In this document: positions 45,830 to 59,899 of the stretch, one piece after another
How positions within the stretch are numbered: the stretch's first letter is position 1
Layout: every line of letters starts with the position of its first letter
Assembly (NCBI GenBank): GCA_029204225.1
Contig: CM055103.1
Coordinates: forward strand, 23,366,663 to 23,430,662
DNA length: 64,000 nt
Direction of reading: 5' to 3'
From: Diphasiastrum complanatum
Taxonomy: Eukaryota > Streptophyta > Lycopodiopsida > Lycopodiales > Lycopodiaceae
The notes under the pieces: generated by a model
What the model was told of the DNA's origin: nothing
Databases searched by the model: none
Seen by the model: the letters and a program-made list of their open reading frames with translations, nothing else
Made by a program: the position numbers and the translations under genes

Positions 45830-48800
45830 TTTTCGGGGTAGTACTAGATATTTCTCTTTATTCCAGTTTTATGGCTAACTTAGGTTTGTTGTTGTGATTC
45901 AGTCCTCGGGATGGTTTTTTGACATGGTTACGCTCGGGTATGGTGAACCTCTTCATGCACCTAATTCCTTTATTCAAATTATTATTTGTTGCATGAAGAA
46001 AGCCACTGAAATCCACAATTTTATTACTTCTACAGATAGAGCCGCCTGTGATGTTGTTGGTCCTGATGATAGAATTCTTTGCCTTATTGATCTTATGAGC
46101 ACATTGGATTGGGTTAAAATTTATATGGACATGTGATCCTCTGAGTATTGTTGAAACTATTTTTATCAATCTCCCTGCTTATGCTGAAAAATTTGAAGAT
46201 GAGAAAAAAATCTGCTATTTTAACGTACATAAAATCTTCAATTGTTTGGAAAATGAAATGGTATCACCTATGAGACTCCTTTCCCTGCTATTGATCCACC
46301 ACTTTCTCCTCATCCCTTACTATTTGTTGATGATTTGGACAAAAAAAGTGCTTCCCAACTTAAAATGTTTTCCCAAAAAATCTGTGATATTGACAATCAA
46401 TCTTTCTTTGAGTTCTAACAAGCCAAGAGCTGTCAAGCCCTTCAGGTTCCTTGCCGCACCATTGAATTCAAAGCTTCTAAGACAACCTTCAAACTCTGGA
46501 GTTTGTCTTCTGTTAACTTTTTTGGCACCTATTTCTATTGAGCTCTGGACTACACTTGCCCATAATACTGATGCCGAGATTCAGACTTGCAAACTTGTTG
46601 CCTTGCATAAAAATCCTTCGTTTTATACACCTATTGCTTTTGAGTATGTTATCAAAATGAACAAGTTTGAACATTCCAGATGCCCTTCTCAGCAAACCTG
46701 GGCCAAAACTAGAGGCCATTTTGAAACTGGGTTTAATAGGATAAACTTGCATCAAGCCTATATCTAGAACTGGAAAAGACCTTTTTTCAAATGTCGTCGT
46801 GAACAATTCCTCTATCATCTGGTTTGACCACGTTGTATGGTTTATGATGAACAACCTTGGTAAGTTCTTCCTGGGCGCTTTCTTACAAAATCAAATCAAC
46901 ACATTTTTCCTTTGGCTACACAAACCAACAAGAGATGTTGCGAAAGTCCATATTATCTTCCTCTACATCAGACGGTATATGATCAATGCCTCCATAGAGC
47001 TATCACTTGATCCGTCATGTAAACTTCTTGATGCCGAAAATATATGGGAGTTTGAAAGACTACTCAAAAAACCAAGTTTTTCAACTCTTCAAGACAAATA
47101 TTTGCTGAATTCCAGTAAGACCTCAACAATCCAAGCTCCGTGGTATCAGAAAGTGGCAACAAGAAAAAGAAATATCTACCATTGAGAGGCAAAGGTGGAC
47201 AAAGCAGTAGTGGAAAGGAAGATCTATTAGTAAAGAAACTTAACTTCTATAGGGATTGATCATTGTGCAGGACAAAGAGAAAATAAAAAGGGGGCTTGTT
47301 GTCAATGCGGTAAAGGGGATCCAACTTAGCTATCAACGAGATAAAGGAAAGGCTTTATTGCATTTACGTTACTGTAATAGGAGTTTTGAGACTATCAATG
47401 TCAAGTCGTTTTTTGCCGAAACCTTACTTTATATTTTTGACTCTATTGATTAATTTGCTGCACATTAAAACACTTTGGTATAAACCCTACGATGTTTTTT
47501 GCAACTTCAGCTTTACTGATTCGACTACTTGCTGCTGTCTTACAAGTAAACTTTTAAAAGAGTTTGTTTCAAAAGAATTTATGCACGTTATCTCAACGGA
47601 TTGCAACATTGTTTACAACAAACTACTAAGGAAAGACTTATGTAAAGGTTTGAATCATATTGCTTTACGATGTTCCAACATTAATGAAGTTGCTACAAAA
47701 CTATAGTATGGTTGGTTAAGATTAGCGACATTATTACCTTCTTACAAAAACATTGATCTGGATACTCAAGAAGATGCACGACTTTGCAAAGATATGACTT
47801 TAAATTACTTGAAAAATACTAAATGGCTACACTGCAACTCCTTAACTGAAAAACGTCTTAAAAGTGCTATGAGTGAGATTAATTGGATCACTTCCTAGTT
47901 ATATGTTCATGGTATAGATAAAGCGCAACACAACCCTTGCTTTATGTGTATTCAGTCTGTCAAAAGTCTTGCCTTACAACAATGATCTAGCCCAGACTTT
48001 GCCCCGCTATTTGATAATACTAATAATTAAACTGCAACCTCTATGAATGCAATAAAGGCATCTTTTGACAATATTATACTAGACGATTTACACAGAAAAG
48101 AAGTCTTCCCATCTATGTTATGTACATTCAAATCCCACAAAAATACATTCAAATGGATCACGAACGCGCACGACTGCTATTTCTCTAAATTAGCCACGTT
48201 CTTGATTGGAGCTCTTGGTATGCTGACCCCTCGGCTCATGGAGGGAGCAGGCCTTAAGGCAAATACTTACTAGAGTATTCTTAATGTGGACACTAATCTT
48301 TTCTGGCAGTGCAAGTTTTACCTCATGTTCCAACAAAAATTCATAATATAGCTAAATGCTATGAGAACATTCCATTGAAAGGACCCGATGGACTGAAAAC
48401 AATTTTAAGAACTTTGTAAGATTTGCCTTCAAGCATACTAATCTTGGAGCCATTGCCTATTAATGAAAACCTAGAGATGAGTTATTGAAATGGATATGGA
48501 AGTTAAAAAAAGTCTAATGATTGAAAAACTATCAATTATGAGAAATTATGTAAATGGAATGACTTCTTGATAGACAATTGTATTGTCAAACTAGGCGACA
48601 AAACATGGAGACAAATTTGTGGCATACCTATTGTTCTCATGCCCTCCTATATGGTGTAATTGGTATCTAACTTATGATGAGATGCATTTTATAAAAAGAC
48701 TCGCCAAGCCTTGGAGCTCTCGAATATATGAAAAAATTTAAGTACACCTTCCGATACATTGATGACGTGTTTTATCAATAATATTAAAAGTTTTTGGATA

Positions 48801-49143
48801 AGAAACAAATCCGATCAGAGAACAATCAATTTGGATTTACTCTCAGAAATACCTTGAGATTAAATTTGAAGATGTTGAAGATTATACCGTCCACTTCTTA
48901 AACATCACTACCAGATTTGATCCAATCACAGGTGCTTTCCATATGTCTAAATATGATAAGAGGGCACTACCCTTCTCTTTCTGTCAATTTATCCACCTTG
49001 CATCAAATAGACCTATCTTTAACTCATACAAAGTGATCATCTCACAGGTTATTGCTGTTATGTATTGTTGTAATGATCAAAATACCTTGATTAAGGAGGT
49101 TGAAAACCTGATCAACGCTTTTCAACAAAACGGCTTCATGAAA

Positions 49144-49145
<2 letters not shown>
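45830..49145 (+). mobile_element. Penelope-like reverse transcriptase element (decayed)
   Basis: The plus strand carries pieces of one long protein in changing frames. N-terminal part 45.9-47.2 kb (WFMMNNLGKFFLGAFLQNQ; NTFFLWLHKPTRDVAK) has no motif I can name. The C-terminal part is a reverse transcriptase: RKEVFPSMLCTFKSHKNTFK (48.1 kb), CPPIWCNWYLTYDEMHFIKR (48.65 kb), the active site RYIDDVF (YIDD at 48755-48766), then MSKYDKRALPFSFCQFIHLA and SNRPIFNSYKVIISQV (48.95-49.05 kb). The SNRP..SYNVIISQ block and YIDD box are unlike copia, gypsy or L1, and I assign them by eye to Penelope-like elements. No GIY-YIG endonuclease was seen downstream. More than ten stops and several frame changes make it non-functional. 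Alternatively it is another non-LTR RT lineage. Confidence 0.5.
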
Positions 49146-50962
<1,817 letters not shown>

Positions 50963-51595
50963 TTAAAGTGTATGCATAGTGGAACTGGAAAGCATGGATA
51001 TCTTCAATACCTACCACACTCGTACAAGACTATGGTACTAGTCTTTGGGGTCAGTATGGTACGGAAGTACCCTGATACCTACGAGAACGTACACACTTTC
51101 ACTTGTTGCATCAAAACAAAATAATGGACTATAGCAAAGTATTATGTTGTAGTTGTTTGGCATCTTAATGTGATGAATCGATGTAATGTTTGGTTAACCT
51201 GAATGACATGAATTTGCCCAGGGCAACCTGAACGACATGGATTTGCGCAAGCATTTGTACATAGGGTCCATTAGGTACCAACTAACTTCACTAGTACTGA
51301 TGGGTGCAAAATGGCATGGATATGCCCTGTCACCGACCTCTATGTCCAAATTACACATTTTTCACGTGTTGTGGGTGATTAAGGCTTCATTAGTGGCTAA
51401 TATTATTTAACTATAGGATTACTTGCCTTATACTAATCAACATGGTGGATGTCCTGATACGGTGATATTAGAGCAAGACTTCACTTTATGGTGCTTGTAC
51501 TATAAATTTTTTTCAGCTTCATTTTAATCTGTTAGCTGTAAGACGAAAGGATTCAAAGGATTTGGTCTTGACTTGTTCAAGAGGGACCATGTGAA

Positions 51596-51600
<5 letters not shown>
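50963..51600 (+). repeat. Long direct repeat R2, downstream of the Penelope-like element
   Basis: Same orientation and sequence as R1 (44788-45627), starting AAAGTGTATGCATAGTGGAA, with about 200 bases missing near 51475-51482 and many small differences. Both copies run into CT microsatellites (here 51598-51650). Confidence 0.9.
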
Positions 51601-51653
<53 letters not shown>

Positions 51654-52000
51654 GGATCTTCACAGTCGTTATATCTTTTGCCTCTCTCTAGAAAATTCTC
51701 TTTCCAAAAGTTTTTACAAGCACATGTTCTCTCTCTAGAATGAATGTGTCTACCTTTTAACCCTAGTTCAATTGCCTTTCAATTGCCCATCAAATACGCT
51801 TTAGGACAAATGTGGACCAACGAAAATATGCAAAACACGTTTTCTCTAACTAGGGCGACATTCTCTCTCTCTCTTAGATCTTCACAATTGCTATATCTTT
51901 CGTCTCTCTCTCTAGAAAATTCTCTTTCCAAAAATTTTTACAAGCACATGTTCTCTCTCTCTAGAATAAATGTGTCTATCTTTCAACCCCAGTTCAATTG

Positions 52001-52068
<68 letters not shown>
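51598..52068 (-). repeat. CT microsatellites with two tandem copies of a dispersed repeat
   Basis: CT tracts at 51598-51650 and 52005-52068 enclose two copies (about 51652-51790 and 51875-52004) of a block with TCTCTAGAAAATTCTCTTTC and GTTCAATTGCC. The part at 51.78-51.87 kb (ATCAAATACGCTTTAGGACA, then AACACGTTTTCTCTAACTAG) is the reverse complement of the repeat at 15.24-15.32 kb. Confidence 0.75.
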
Positions 52069-52070
<2 letters not shown>

Positions 52071-52354
52071 GCTCTAATGTTTATGCTCATCTATGTACAC
52101 GTATATTGACATGTAATACTAGTAGTATGCTCCGATTATTACATAAAATGCTAGATTGTTTTCATATACATACTTTATATTGGACATTACTCTTATCATT
52201 TGAAGCAATATTGTTTGGTAGGATAATTGTAGTCATTTCTTATCTTCATTTTTGTAATCACATTAAATATTAAAATGATCAATAAGTTCAATAGTTACTG
52301 TTAATGCAACAACAAGAGACACAACACAAAAACAATGTCTCAAAAAGATTTATA

Positions 52355-52396
<42 letters not shown>

Positions 52397-53478
52397 CTTC
52401 TTGAAGGAGAAACCCAAACGCTTAACTCCATGTTGACTATAAATATGAGTGTCAAACTATTGAGTGTGGAGGAACAAAGTCAATTGAAACTCAAAGTCAC
52501 CATTCTTCGAGAGGAAAACCGGATACATGGTTCTAACTTTGATTCTCCTTCAGTTGTGTATTTAAACTTTGGGCCCTTGTCATAAGATCCCATAACCTTG
52601 GCAGCAGTGTCTAAAGGATATGTAATAAACTATGGATCTTGCGGCCCCATATTACTGTCCATAATTGTGTCCCTCCATGAGGTTATGAGCAGATGTACAA
52701 TATATACATTCAAAACTTTCTTTTAAGGCAAAACTCTGAAGTATCTTAAGTATTCACAATGCATCTAAAGATAATGAATCCCAAGTTGCAGAATTCAAGA
52801 GATAAATTTCTCGCACTTTGCAAACCCAAAGTGGCTTTGAGGACAAAACCATGCTTCACTGTGCCCTTTAAAATATGCAGAGAAATTATTTGCTAAAACA
52901 ACTCAATATTGCATGTCCTGAAAAGAGGCAACTTACTTCATGTATTAGTGTATATTCCGGTCCTGTCAAAAACATTTCAGGTCTCTTAGAGTCCCATTTC
53001 AGATAGTGTTCAGGAAACAACATTTTCTTTTGAATCGAAATTGTTTATTTTGGAAAATTTTATAAACAGTTTTTTGGATCTCCTATGTGAATTTAAACCA
53101 CCTGTACAAATTAGGTTGGAATCTATCAGAATCAATCTCTAGCTTGGAGGAAATGTAAGCAATTTTTAGCTTTTTAGATCTACTATTTCAGAGAGACTTG
53201 TAATGAGTTTTACTTGTATTGAGCTGTATTGACTGCCCTTCATGCGCCATCAGCATCTTCACTATTTCATGTGTACAGATAACTCAGCTTTCCACACAGA
53301 CACCTTTGCAACGACTCTTGGATAAGAATTTTCTAATTGAGATCTCGGTATTCTGACCAATAGGTAAAGCTTAGCAAATTGGATCTCAAGTTGATGAACA
53401 GCAATTTGTACCTCAATAGTGCGTGCCATTGGAAAAGCAAGCCCTTCAGTGATCTTGCCAGCATTTCAAATTTGTAGA
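52069..53478. other. 3' flank and probable 3' UTR of the ARM/HEAT gene
   Basis: No gene. A (GA)n tract lies at 52360-52391. The part nearest 53478 should be the 3' UTR of the minus-strand ARM/HEAT gene; the poly(A) site is not defined. Confidence 0.35.
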
Positions 53479-53711
53479 TTACTCTGTAGTGGACATGCAG
53501 CTTAGTAGCTTATCACACATTGCTCGCAGCTCTGCTGACGGGTCTAAATGTGAAATATTTGTAAGTGCTAATTGCACATCCATGAGATGAGGCTTTATTT
53601 CTTCCAGTGCTTCTTCAGTTGCTAAAAGTGCTGCCAAGAGCTTTGCAGCATTGATGCGCTCCTGCAGGAGAAACCCACAGAGTATAAGCGTTCAACAGTC
53701 ATATTTAATGT

Positions 53712-53779
<68 letters not shown>

Positions 53780-56645
53780 ATTCATCAGCATGTTGACTGC
53801 TACCTGGGACATTCCACACAGTTCAAAACGCCTAACTATTACGTTTCGATGATAATGCACTTCCTTTACACGAAACATGCTCAAGCAGAGGAAAACATCA
53901 CTATGTTCATGTGCAATAATCACCACAACCCGAAATTACCAAGACTGTCAGGAATTTAAACATGTATATGGCTCCTCAGAAAGAAGTGAAGCACCTTTAC
54001 TCTCAAAATACCCAAACGGCACATAAACTCATAATTCATACATGAATTTGAGAAGGGCTTTGCATTTTCTTGCTCGCATAGGCATTTTCAGTTGTTGATT
54101 TATCTGCTCACTATGGACAAGTACAAGGCTGAGGGTGCAATCTCTTGTAGAGTTGATCATTTTACCTGCAAGTTATGGAGGTGATACCTTTGTCATGGAT
54201 GATAAGCATTCACACCCACATTATTAAAGCCATGTCTAATAATCTTGAAGGTAACAATGTATTTCTTGCTACTACTTGTTCCAAACAGCTTCTCTGAAGC
54301 AGGTCTAGTTGGTTAGAGCTAGGAGCCCAATAAGACTCTGAGCAAGCTTATCCAAATGGCAGGCCTACCGCTAAGACTAAATGACTTTATCCTAGGGCCA
54401 ATAGGGTTCAAGAAACCTAATGGCATGGCCTACTGCCAGATAATAATAAAACAAGTGTTGGCGACCCAATGCTTGATGTAGGGCCAAATTAACCTGCAAA
54501 TTTTACCAGCTATCATCTTTTTTGAACCCTGTATGTCCTCTGCCATTTAATTGCTGGGCTATGAGGCATGGGCTATGAGGTATCATCTTCAGCCCACAAC
54601 ATGGCGAAGAATAATATGTATTATATGATGGTAGATAGCATAAAGTATGTACTGGATATAGTTGTCCAAGATGGAAAAATATCCCTTTTCCAACTTTTAA
54701 CTCTGTATGTGCAGTATAAGATTTGATTTGTGTAGCAGAGATTTCAGCAAATACGTTTCGATGCAATCAACGTCCTTCATGAAGGTACTTCATAAAGTTG
54801 AGATCATGCAGAGCACAGAGCATAGACTTTGACATCCCTATAGCCTGTCATTAGCACCTTCATTAGAGTGTTCGTTGCATGAATAGAGAAAAGCCTGCAT
54901 TTGGCCATTGAATCATTTTGGGTATAACTCATTCGTATAACTTCTTGTAGATCAGAGGGCAGGCTCTAGTTATGATGAACTAATCTATGTCACAACACTG
55001 GACATTATCCAACAATTGCATCACAAAAAACCAATAGCCCGCCAACCAATTCATGTGAGCAGTTGACTTTCCAAAAGCTTGAAAGAGGAAACACTTTAAA
55101 TTGAAGCTTAAATTTGCTTGTTTCTTATTTAAAAAAGCTTCTCAATATCAAAAATGTTCTTCAGATCCACTTTAAGCTGTACCCAGTCAAGGACGGTGTT
55201 CAGTATACCACTGTCCAGCTCCATGATAAACCATTCAAATTAGAGATGATTAAAATTGAGCATTGCAAGTTCCTTATCCTGCATGCTTACCTCAGGTATG
55301 CCTTGGCCTCTTAATGATGTAACTGACAACCTGATCAAATCAGGAGAAGAAGATATAACTGTTGCTGATTTAAGATGATAAACAGAAGTGAAGAGCACTT
55401 GCAAGCATGCAGCTCTCAGGTACGAGTCTTTTGCATCCTGCATATGACTAGATGAGTCAATTATGAAGAAAAAATGCTAGATCAAATTGATCACTTCCGC
55501 ACAACATGATTTTTGTATCCAAAAAATAAACCAACTCAAACAATGACTAAAACGTGTATTTTCTGCATAAGGTAAGACACAGAAATATGTTGCTTCGAAG
55601 CTAGTTGTACCTGAGCATAGTTCACGATTGGTGGTAACACCATCACGGAAAATAGCTGATGCGTGCTAGGTGGAATCTTAGAGCATGCGCTGATGAGTAT
55701 GTTTGCCATACACACTCGCAATGCTATTGGTACAACACTGTGTTGCTCTTTTGCATCCACACTAGAATCTGTTAGTTTGGTGACTTCTTTGATTTCCATG
55801 ACCGTGTCAACAAATCCTTCAGGTGGTCTGCACTTCATTTTCCATTCATTTCCATCCAACTTACTTTTCTCTAGCAATAACTTCCCACCTTCAATGTTCT
55901 GCTGGGCTGTAGAACATTGACTGGTCCAGCTAAAGTCTGTTTGAGGGGAGCTTGACGTAAAACGTTCAGGGAAAAATATCATATCATTGCATCCGAGTAA
56001 AGAATTAAGCACCTTAGAAAGAACGCTCATCTGGAAATCCATCTGACACCTCAAATCTGCGTTGTGAGGGAGCTAGAGTGTATTTTGTTAGGAAACTCAA
56101 TTCATAGCAAAGCTTTTCAATTAGAGCTCAAATGCTATAAAGAAAAAATTCACAGATGCATTTTACCTTCAGAACCATTGTTATTCATTTCCTCAATAAG
56201 CAGTGCTGACTTTTGTACACATTTTTCAGATACAATGCTATTCCTGCTGCTGGCAAATACGAGTTCTGCTCGTATCATCAAGGCAAAGCAGTCTATGCAG
56301 CCATGCTGAGTTTTTTCAACTGCATAGTAAATTCAACACAAAAGTCTTAGATTTAAAAATGAAAACTCTTGCCTCTGGAGAAACTAGTCATTTACATTAG
56401 CAATGCTTATTTTGTTGAGAGGATACTTGAGAAGGCTCGTTTTTTCCCTCTCATGACCTATTATATATAAGTACATTGACCTTTATAAAGAAAGCTTGCA
56501 GTATGGAATGAAAAACGGGGCAGCATAAAGATGGATGTGGTCTAGTACCCTCTTGTGAGTTGTTTGCATTTGTCCACAGGAAGACAGAGCAAAGCAATTC
56601 CTGGATTATTTTCATCAAGGGATGCTTCACACTTTCTTCTCTTAA
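53479..56645 (-). CDS. ARM/HEAT-repeat protein, C-terminal five exons
   Basis: Five minus-strand exons join in frame with GT-AG borders: 56549-56645, 56167-56319, 55611-56056, 55291-55437, 53479-53661 (1026 nt, 341 residues plus TAA). Phases fit at each junction: G/TT gives Val before EKTQHGCIDCFALMIRAELV; G/AT gives Asp before LRCQMDFQMSVLSK. Helical, Leu/Ala-rich blocks such as RVCMANILISACSKIPPSTH, SYLRAACLQVLFTSVYHLKS and ERINAAKLLAALLATEEALE end in AELRAMCDKLLSCMSTTE. It resembles a plant ARM-repeat superfamily protein of unknown role; the resemblance is from memory. The 5' end is missing here: exon 56549 begins in mid-protein. No start codon is assigned. It may act as a scaffold, but nothing in the sequence shows a partner or location. 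Confidence 0.8.
53711..53777. repeat. Compound (GT)n-(GA)n microsatellite in the last intron
   Basis: (GT)n from 53711 to about 53736 and (GA)n to 53777, about 50 bases upstream of the last exon of the ARM/HEAT gene on the minus strand, within its 1.6-kb intron. Confidence 0.9.
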
Positions 56646-57500
56646 CTGCAAGGTGTGATACATTCAAATTTTACCACACAAGCTCACATCGGAGATCTCA
56701 AATAACAACATTTCACAAGCTTGAGCCTCGTATCTATCCATAACCTTGCAAGGTAAGTCCTTGAATGTGACAACATAAGAATTCAAATCTTTCCTTTAAC
56801 CATCTACTTTTACTTTCAAGATTTGATCTTTTCCATGGTTTTGGAAAAAAGACCTTACACAAGTTCTTGAGACCTAAACATCAACCTATATATGTGAAAA
56901 CCAGGATAAGAAACAAACAGGTATTCACCTCCATGACAGATAGTGATGTAGGAAGAAACTATATTCTTATATGAATATGCATACACGTAACTCAAGGTGT
57001 AATATGCTTTTCTTTGTTATTCAGTGCTTATCAAGTCCGAAGGAGGGATTTAAAGCTATGGATTTGTCTAGCGCAATCTGTAGCGTCAAATCTGCACGTG
57101 AATTAAGTGGCTTAAACTGATCGTCTCCATCCCTACAAAGTTTTCTCAGCCCGATAATGATGGATCTGTTGCTTGAAAACCTAAAAATGCACCTACTGAG
57201 GCCCGTTATCATTGAAGTCCATTGCTGTTGTTTGAAGGGCTGTTGATGCTATTGAAGACTGCCTGTTGAAGTCTGTATTGCGATTATAGTTCTTCAACAG
57301 GCTATGGATTTCAACTATGCTGGTTTGCAACGGAATTTGTAAATGCTTCATCCCTCATATCAATCACTTACTCAAGTAAGGCCACACCAGTGTTTGGATG
57401 AAAACTCTTGTAAGCAGATTACTGGAGGAACTGCTTTATAATATAGAGATTGATGGTGGTACATGCAATGAATGCTTGCTGATGAAAGATCACCAACATT
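56646..57500. other. Probable intron of the ARM/HEAT gene
   Basis: No certain exon is seen. A minus-strand open stretch at 57021-57212 (RSIIIGLRKLCRDGDDQFKP) lacks clear splice sites and a family match. It could be an exon or repeat. Confidence 0.3.
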
Positions 57501-58260
57501 CAAGTAAAGATGAAACCCAGACAGGCACCAAGACGTGATTTTCGCATGGTTATATCGATGGAGCTCTCATTTCTCTATTCATGGTTATATCGATGGAGCT
57601 CTCATTTCTCTATTCATGATCTACTTTACAGTCCGCAAATCGCTACTGCTATCATGTTTTTGCGCAACAAGGTGTACTCATGGTCGCAAGATCTTCAGGA
57701 CCGTGCCAATGTTCCTACAACTTGGGAGTACTTTCCACATTGCATTTAAGGCTGCTTTTATGCAAGTCTTGGAAGTTTTTGAATACTATCATCCATTTGC
57801 CACCTTGCAAATGGGTACGAAGCTATTTGATGCCTATTTACAGGATTTTCAAGAAACAGTTTTGTAGCTCGCCAATAGGATGGACCCAATTCTTCTGAAG
57901 TTGCACTTTATTTTGGGCTTGCCTAAAGACTACCAGTTGGAGGTCCGTCGTAACCAGCCATAGACCTTGGAAGACGCAGTGTGCTACGCCAAGATTTTTG
58001 ATGATACGCATGCTATTACCCGCAAAGAGAAACAAGGACAAAAATCAGAACCCAAGGACAAAAGCCATCTTCAGGCACCTCCTTCAAGAAGGGCAAGGAG
58101 AAAATTTTTGACACGACTTTCCCCTCAGGAAAGAAGAAACACCCTCGGTTGGAGAGGGCACAATTTGATAAGGCCAAAAGTGACGGGTTGTGTTTCTCCT
58201 GCATGGAGAAGGCGCATTTATCCGAGGATTGCCTCTTCTTTAAGGTAGCATCTTAACTCT
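57500..58260 (+). pseudogene. Ty3/gypsy gag fragment
   Basis: Plus-strand frames give a retrotransposon gag domain: FLRNKVYSWSQDLQDRANVP, then MGTKLFDAYLQDFQETVL, LHFILGLPKDYQLEVRRNQP and TLEDAVCYAKIFDD, then a basic linker and a knuckle CFSCMEKAHLSEDC near 58.2 kb (CX2CX4HX4C). Stops after ETVL and RRNQP and frame shifts break it. It lies antisense within the presumed ARM/HEAT gene region. Confidence 0.75.
57545..57614. repeat. Exact 35-bp tandem duplication
   Basis: CATGGTTATATCGATGGAGC begins each copy, at 57545 and 57580. It lies in the gag fragment; 35 bases is not a multiple of three, so it shifts the frame. Confidence 0.9.
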
Positions 58261-59098
58261 TCTATTTCTTGTATTGATGTATCCTTAAGGATGAGACGAT
58301 AGGACCGTGCTTGATTGGGACCACTTGCACTATGTTTATATAGAGGTAAGGCATCTATTTGCCATTCACTCAGTGTACCTGGGAGTTGGTGGATGGAGAG
58401 CACGCGTAGTAGCCACGATGTATCTCTAAGCCAGGAGATGTGTCCTATGGAGGGCCGAGAGCAATGGTTGGTGGTATGGGACATCAGTTATTGTTGGAGG
58501 CTTAACTAGGCATGAGGGTGTCGGTGACTCCCATGCATGGGGGTGGGTCGGCAATGACCCTACGGACGCGCGAATATGGTGCATCGTCACTTGTATTGGG
58601 GTGTGCGTCAACTTTCAAAGCTATAGGAGATTATGGGAGTTGTAAGAAAAGTAGTATGTGGCTATGAACCCTATGTCCCAGAAATCATATCCAGATAATT
58701 GTATCATGACCGATGATAGAGAGAATTGGGTGTAAGTGGTCCTTGGAAAAGCATGGGACCCTACCAAACCCTCTGTCACCTACTGAATGTATCTCATCAA
58801 AATAGATGGATTCCCAGGTAAATCTTAGAAACAATTCAAAACTCTCTTCCAACTCTCATGTGTCATCAAAAAACAAATGTCACCATCCTCAACGACATTT
58901 TGCAAATCCCCTGTTGCTGCTGAAGAATCAATCCTATCACAATTCCCAAAATTTTATCCTCAAGGGGTATGGTTGGGATGCAGGGCCCCTAACTCCCTAG
59001 CCTTTTGACACTTTAGTTACACCTCAGCTATGTATATGGCGTAGCCATAGTGTACTAGGCTTACAATACTTGATTGGGTATGATTGTTTTGTTTGAGC

Positions 59099-59100
<2 letters not shown>
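58261..59100. other. Spacer without recognised gene
   Basis: No motif recognised. It could be the continuation of the gypsy fragment or intron of the ARM/HEAT gene. Confidence 0.3.

Positions 59101-59101
<1 letters not shown>

Positions 59102-59138
<37 letters not shown>
59102..59138. repeat. (GA)n microsatellite
   Basis: A GA tract of about 37 bases on the plus strand. Confidence 0.95.
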
Positions 59139-59142
<4 letters not shown>

Positions 59143-59275
59143 ATGTCGTGTAAATATCTAAGAGGACATAAGACTGAAAGAGTACATAGCAAGTAAAGAT
59201 TTATTTCAATAGAATGATGTTGGGAGAAAAGCAGTACACGTCAAAACAAATAAGCTGCAAGGTTAGGTTTAGTAC

Positions 59276-59377
59276 CGTAAGAGAATTGCACAATGCAAAT
59301 ATACACGCTTTGGCCCGCAATGTATCAATATTACTTATTGCACCCTTCAAATGTTCAAGTATTTGCGGCAGCATGAC
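59276..59377 (-). CDS. Candidate upstream exon of the ARM/HEAT gene
   Basis: A 102-base open piece (34 codons) sits between an acceptor (AAATGATGTGCAG) and a donor (TTACG/GTACT). It encodes VMLPQILEHLKGAISNIDTL, then RAKACIFALCNSLT, which looks like one HEAT helix pair. It is in phase 0 at both ends, matching the phase 0 start of the exon at 56645. Joining the two would need a 2.6-kb intron carrying the gypsy gag fragment. It could be a chance open stretch. Confidence 0.4.
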
Positions 59378-59899
59378 CTGCACATCATTTAGGTTGTGGA
59401 GCATGAGAAATACCTCTGTGGATCTCTTTGACTCAAAATTTTAACATTTAATATTACTTAATTAAATGCACTAGAAATGCAACAAGTGATCTTCAAAAAT
59501 TGTCCTATACATTTGACAAAAACATATGGTACAAATCAAAATGAAATCTCGTTGAGATAATGCACTTATATTATGGTAATTTTTGCAAAGTCCAGTTGAT
59601 GCATTAGGAGTAACTTTCATTTGAAGCCTGCTATCATCATTCTTAGAGAGAGAGAAAGAAAGATAGTTTTATTGTTATTTGATGCCAAAAGGCATATAGA
59701 CGAGATAGTACATGGAAAGTGTGTATAACAACTAAGGGAACGTATGAACATCTTTGAATAATGAAAAGCAAAAATACATAATGTAAGCTAATATGAAGTA
59801 AAAATAGCAACTCTATATAAATACAATATAATGCAAGGACCAAGTGTGACAATGATGTAGGTATGCTCTCAGCTGAGAAAGCTAAAAAAAGCTATGAGA

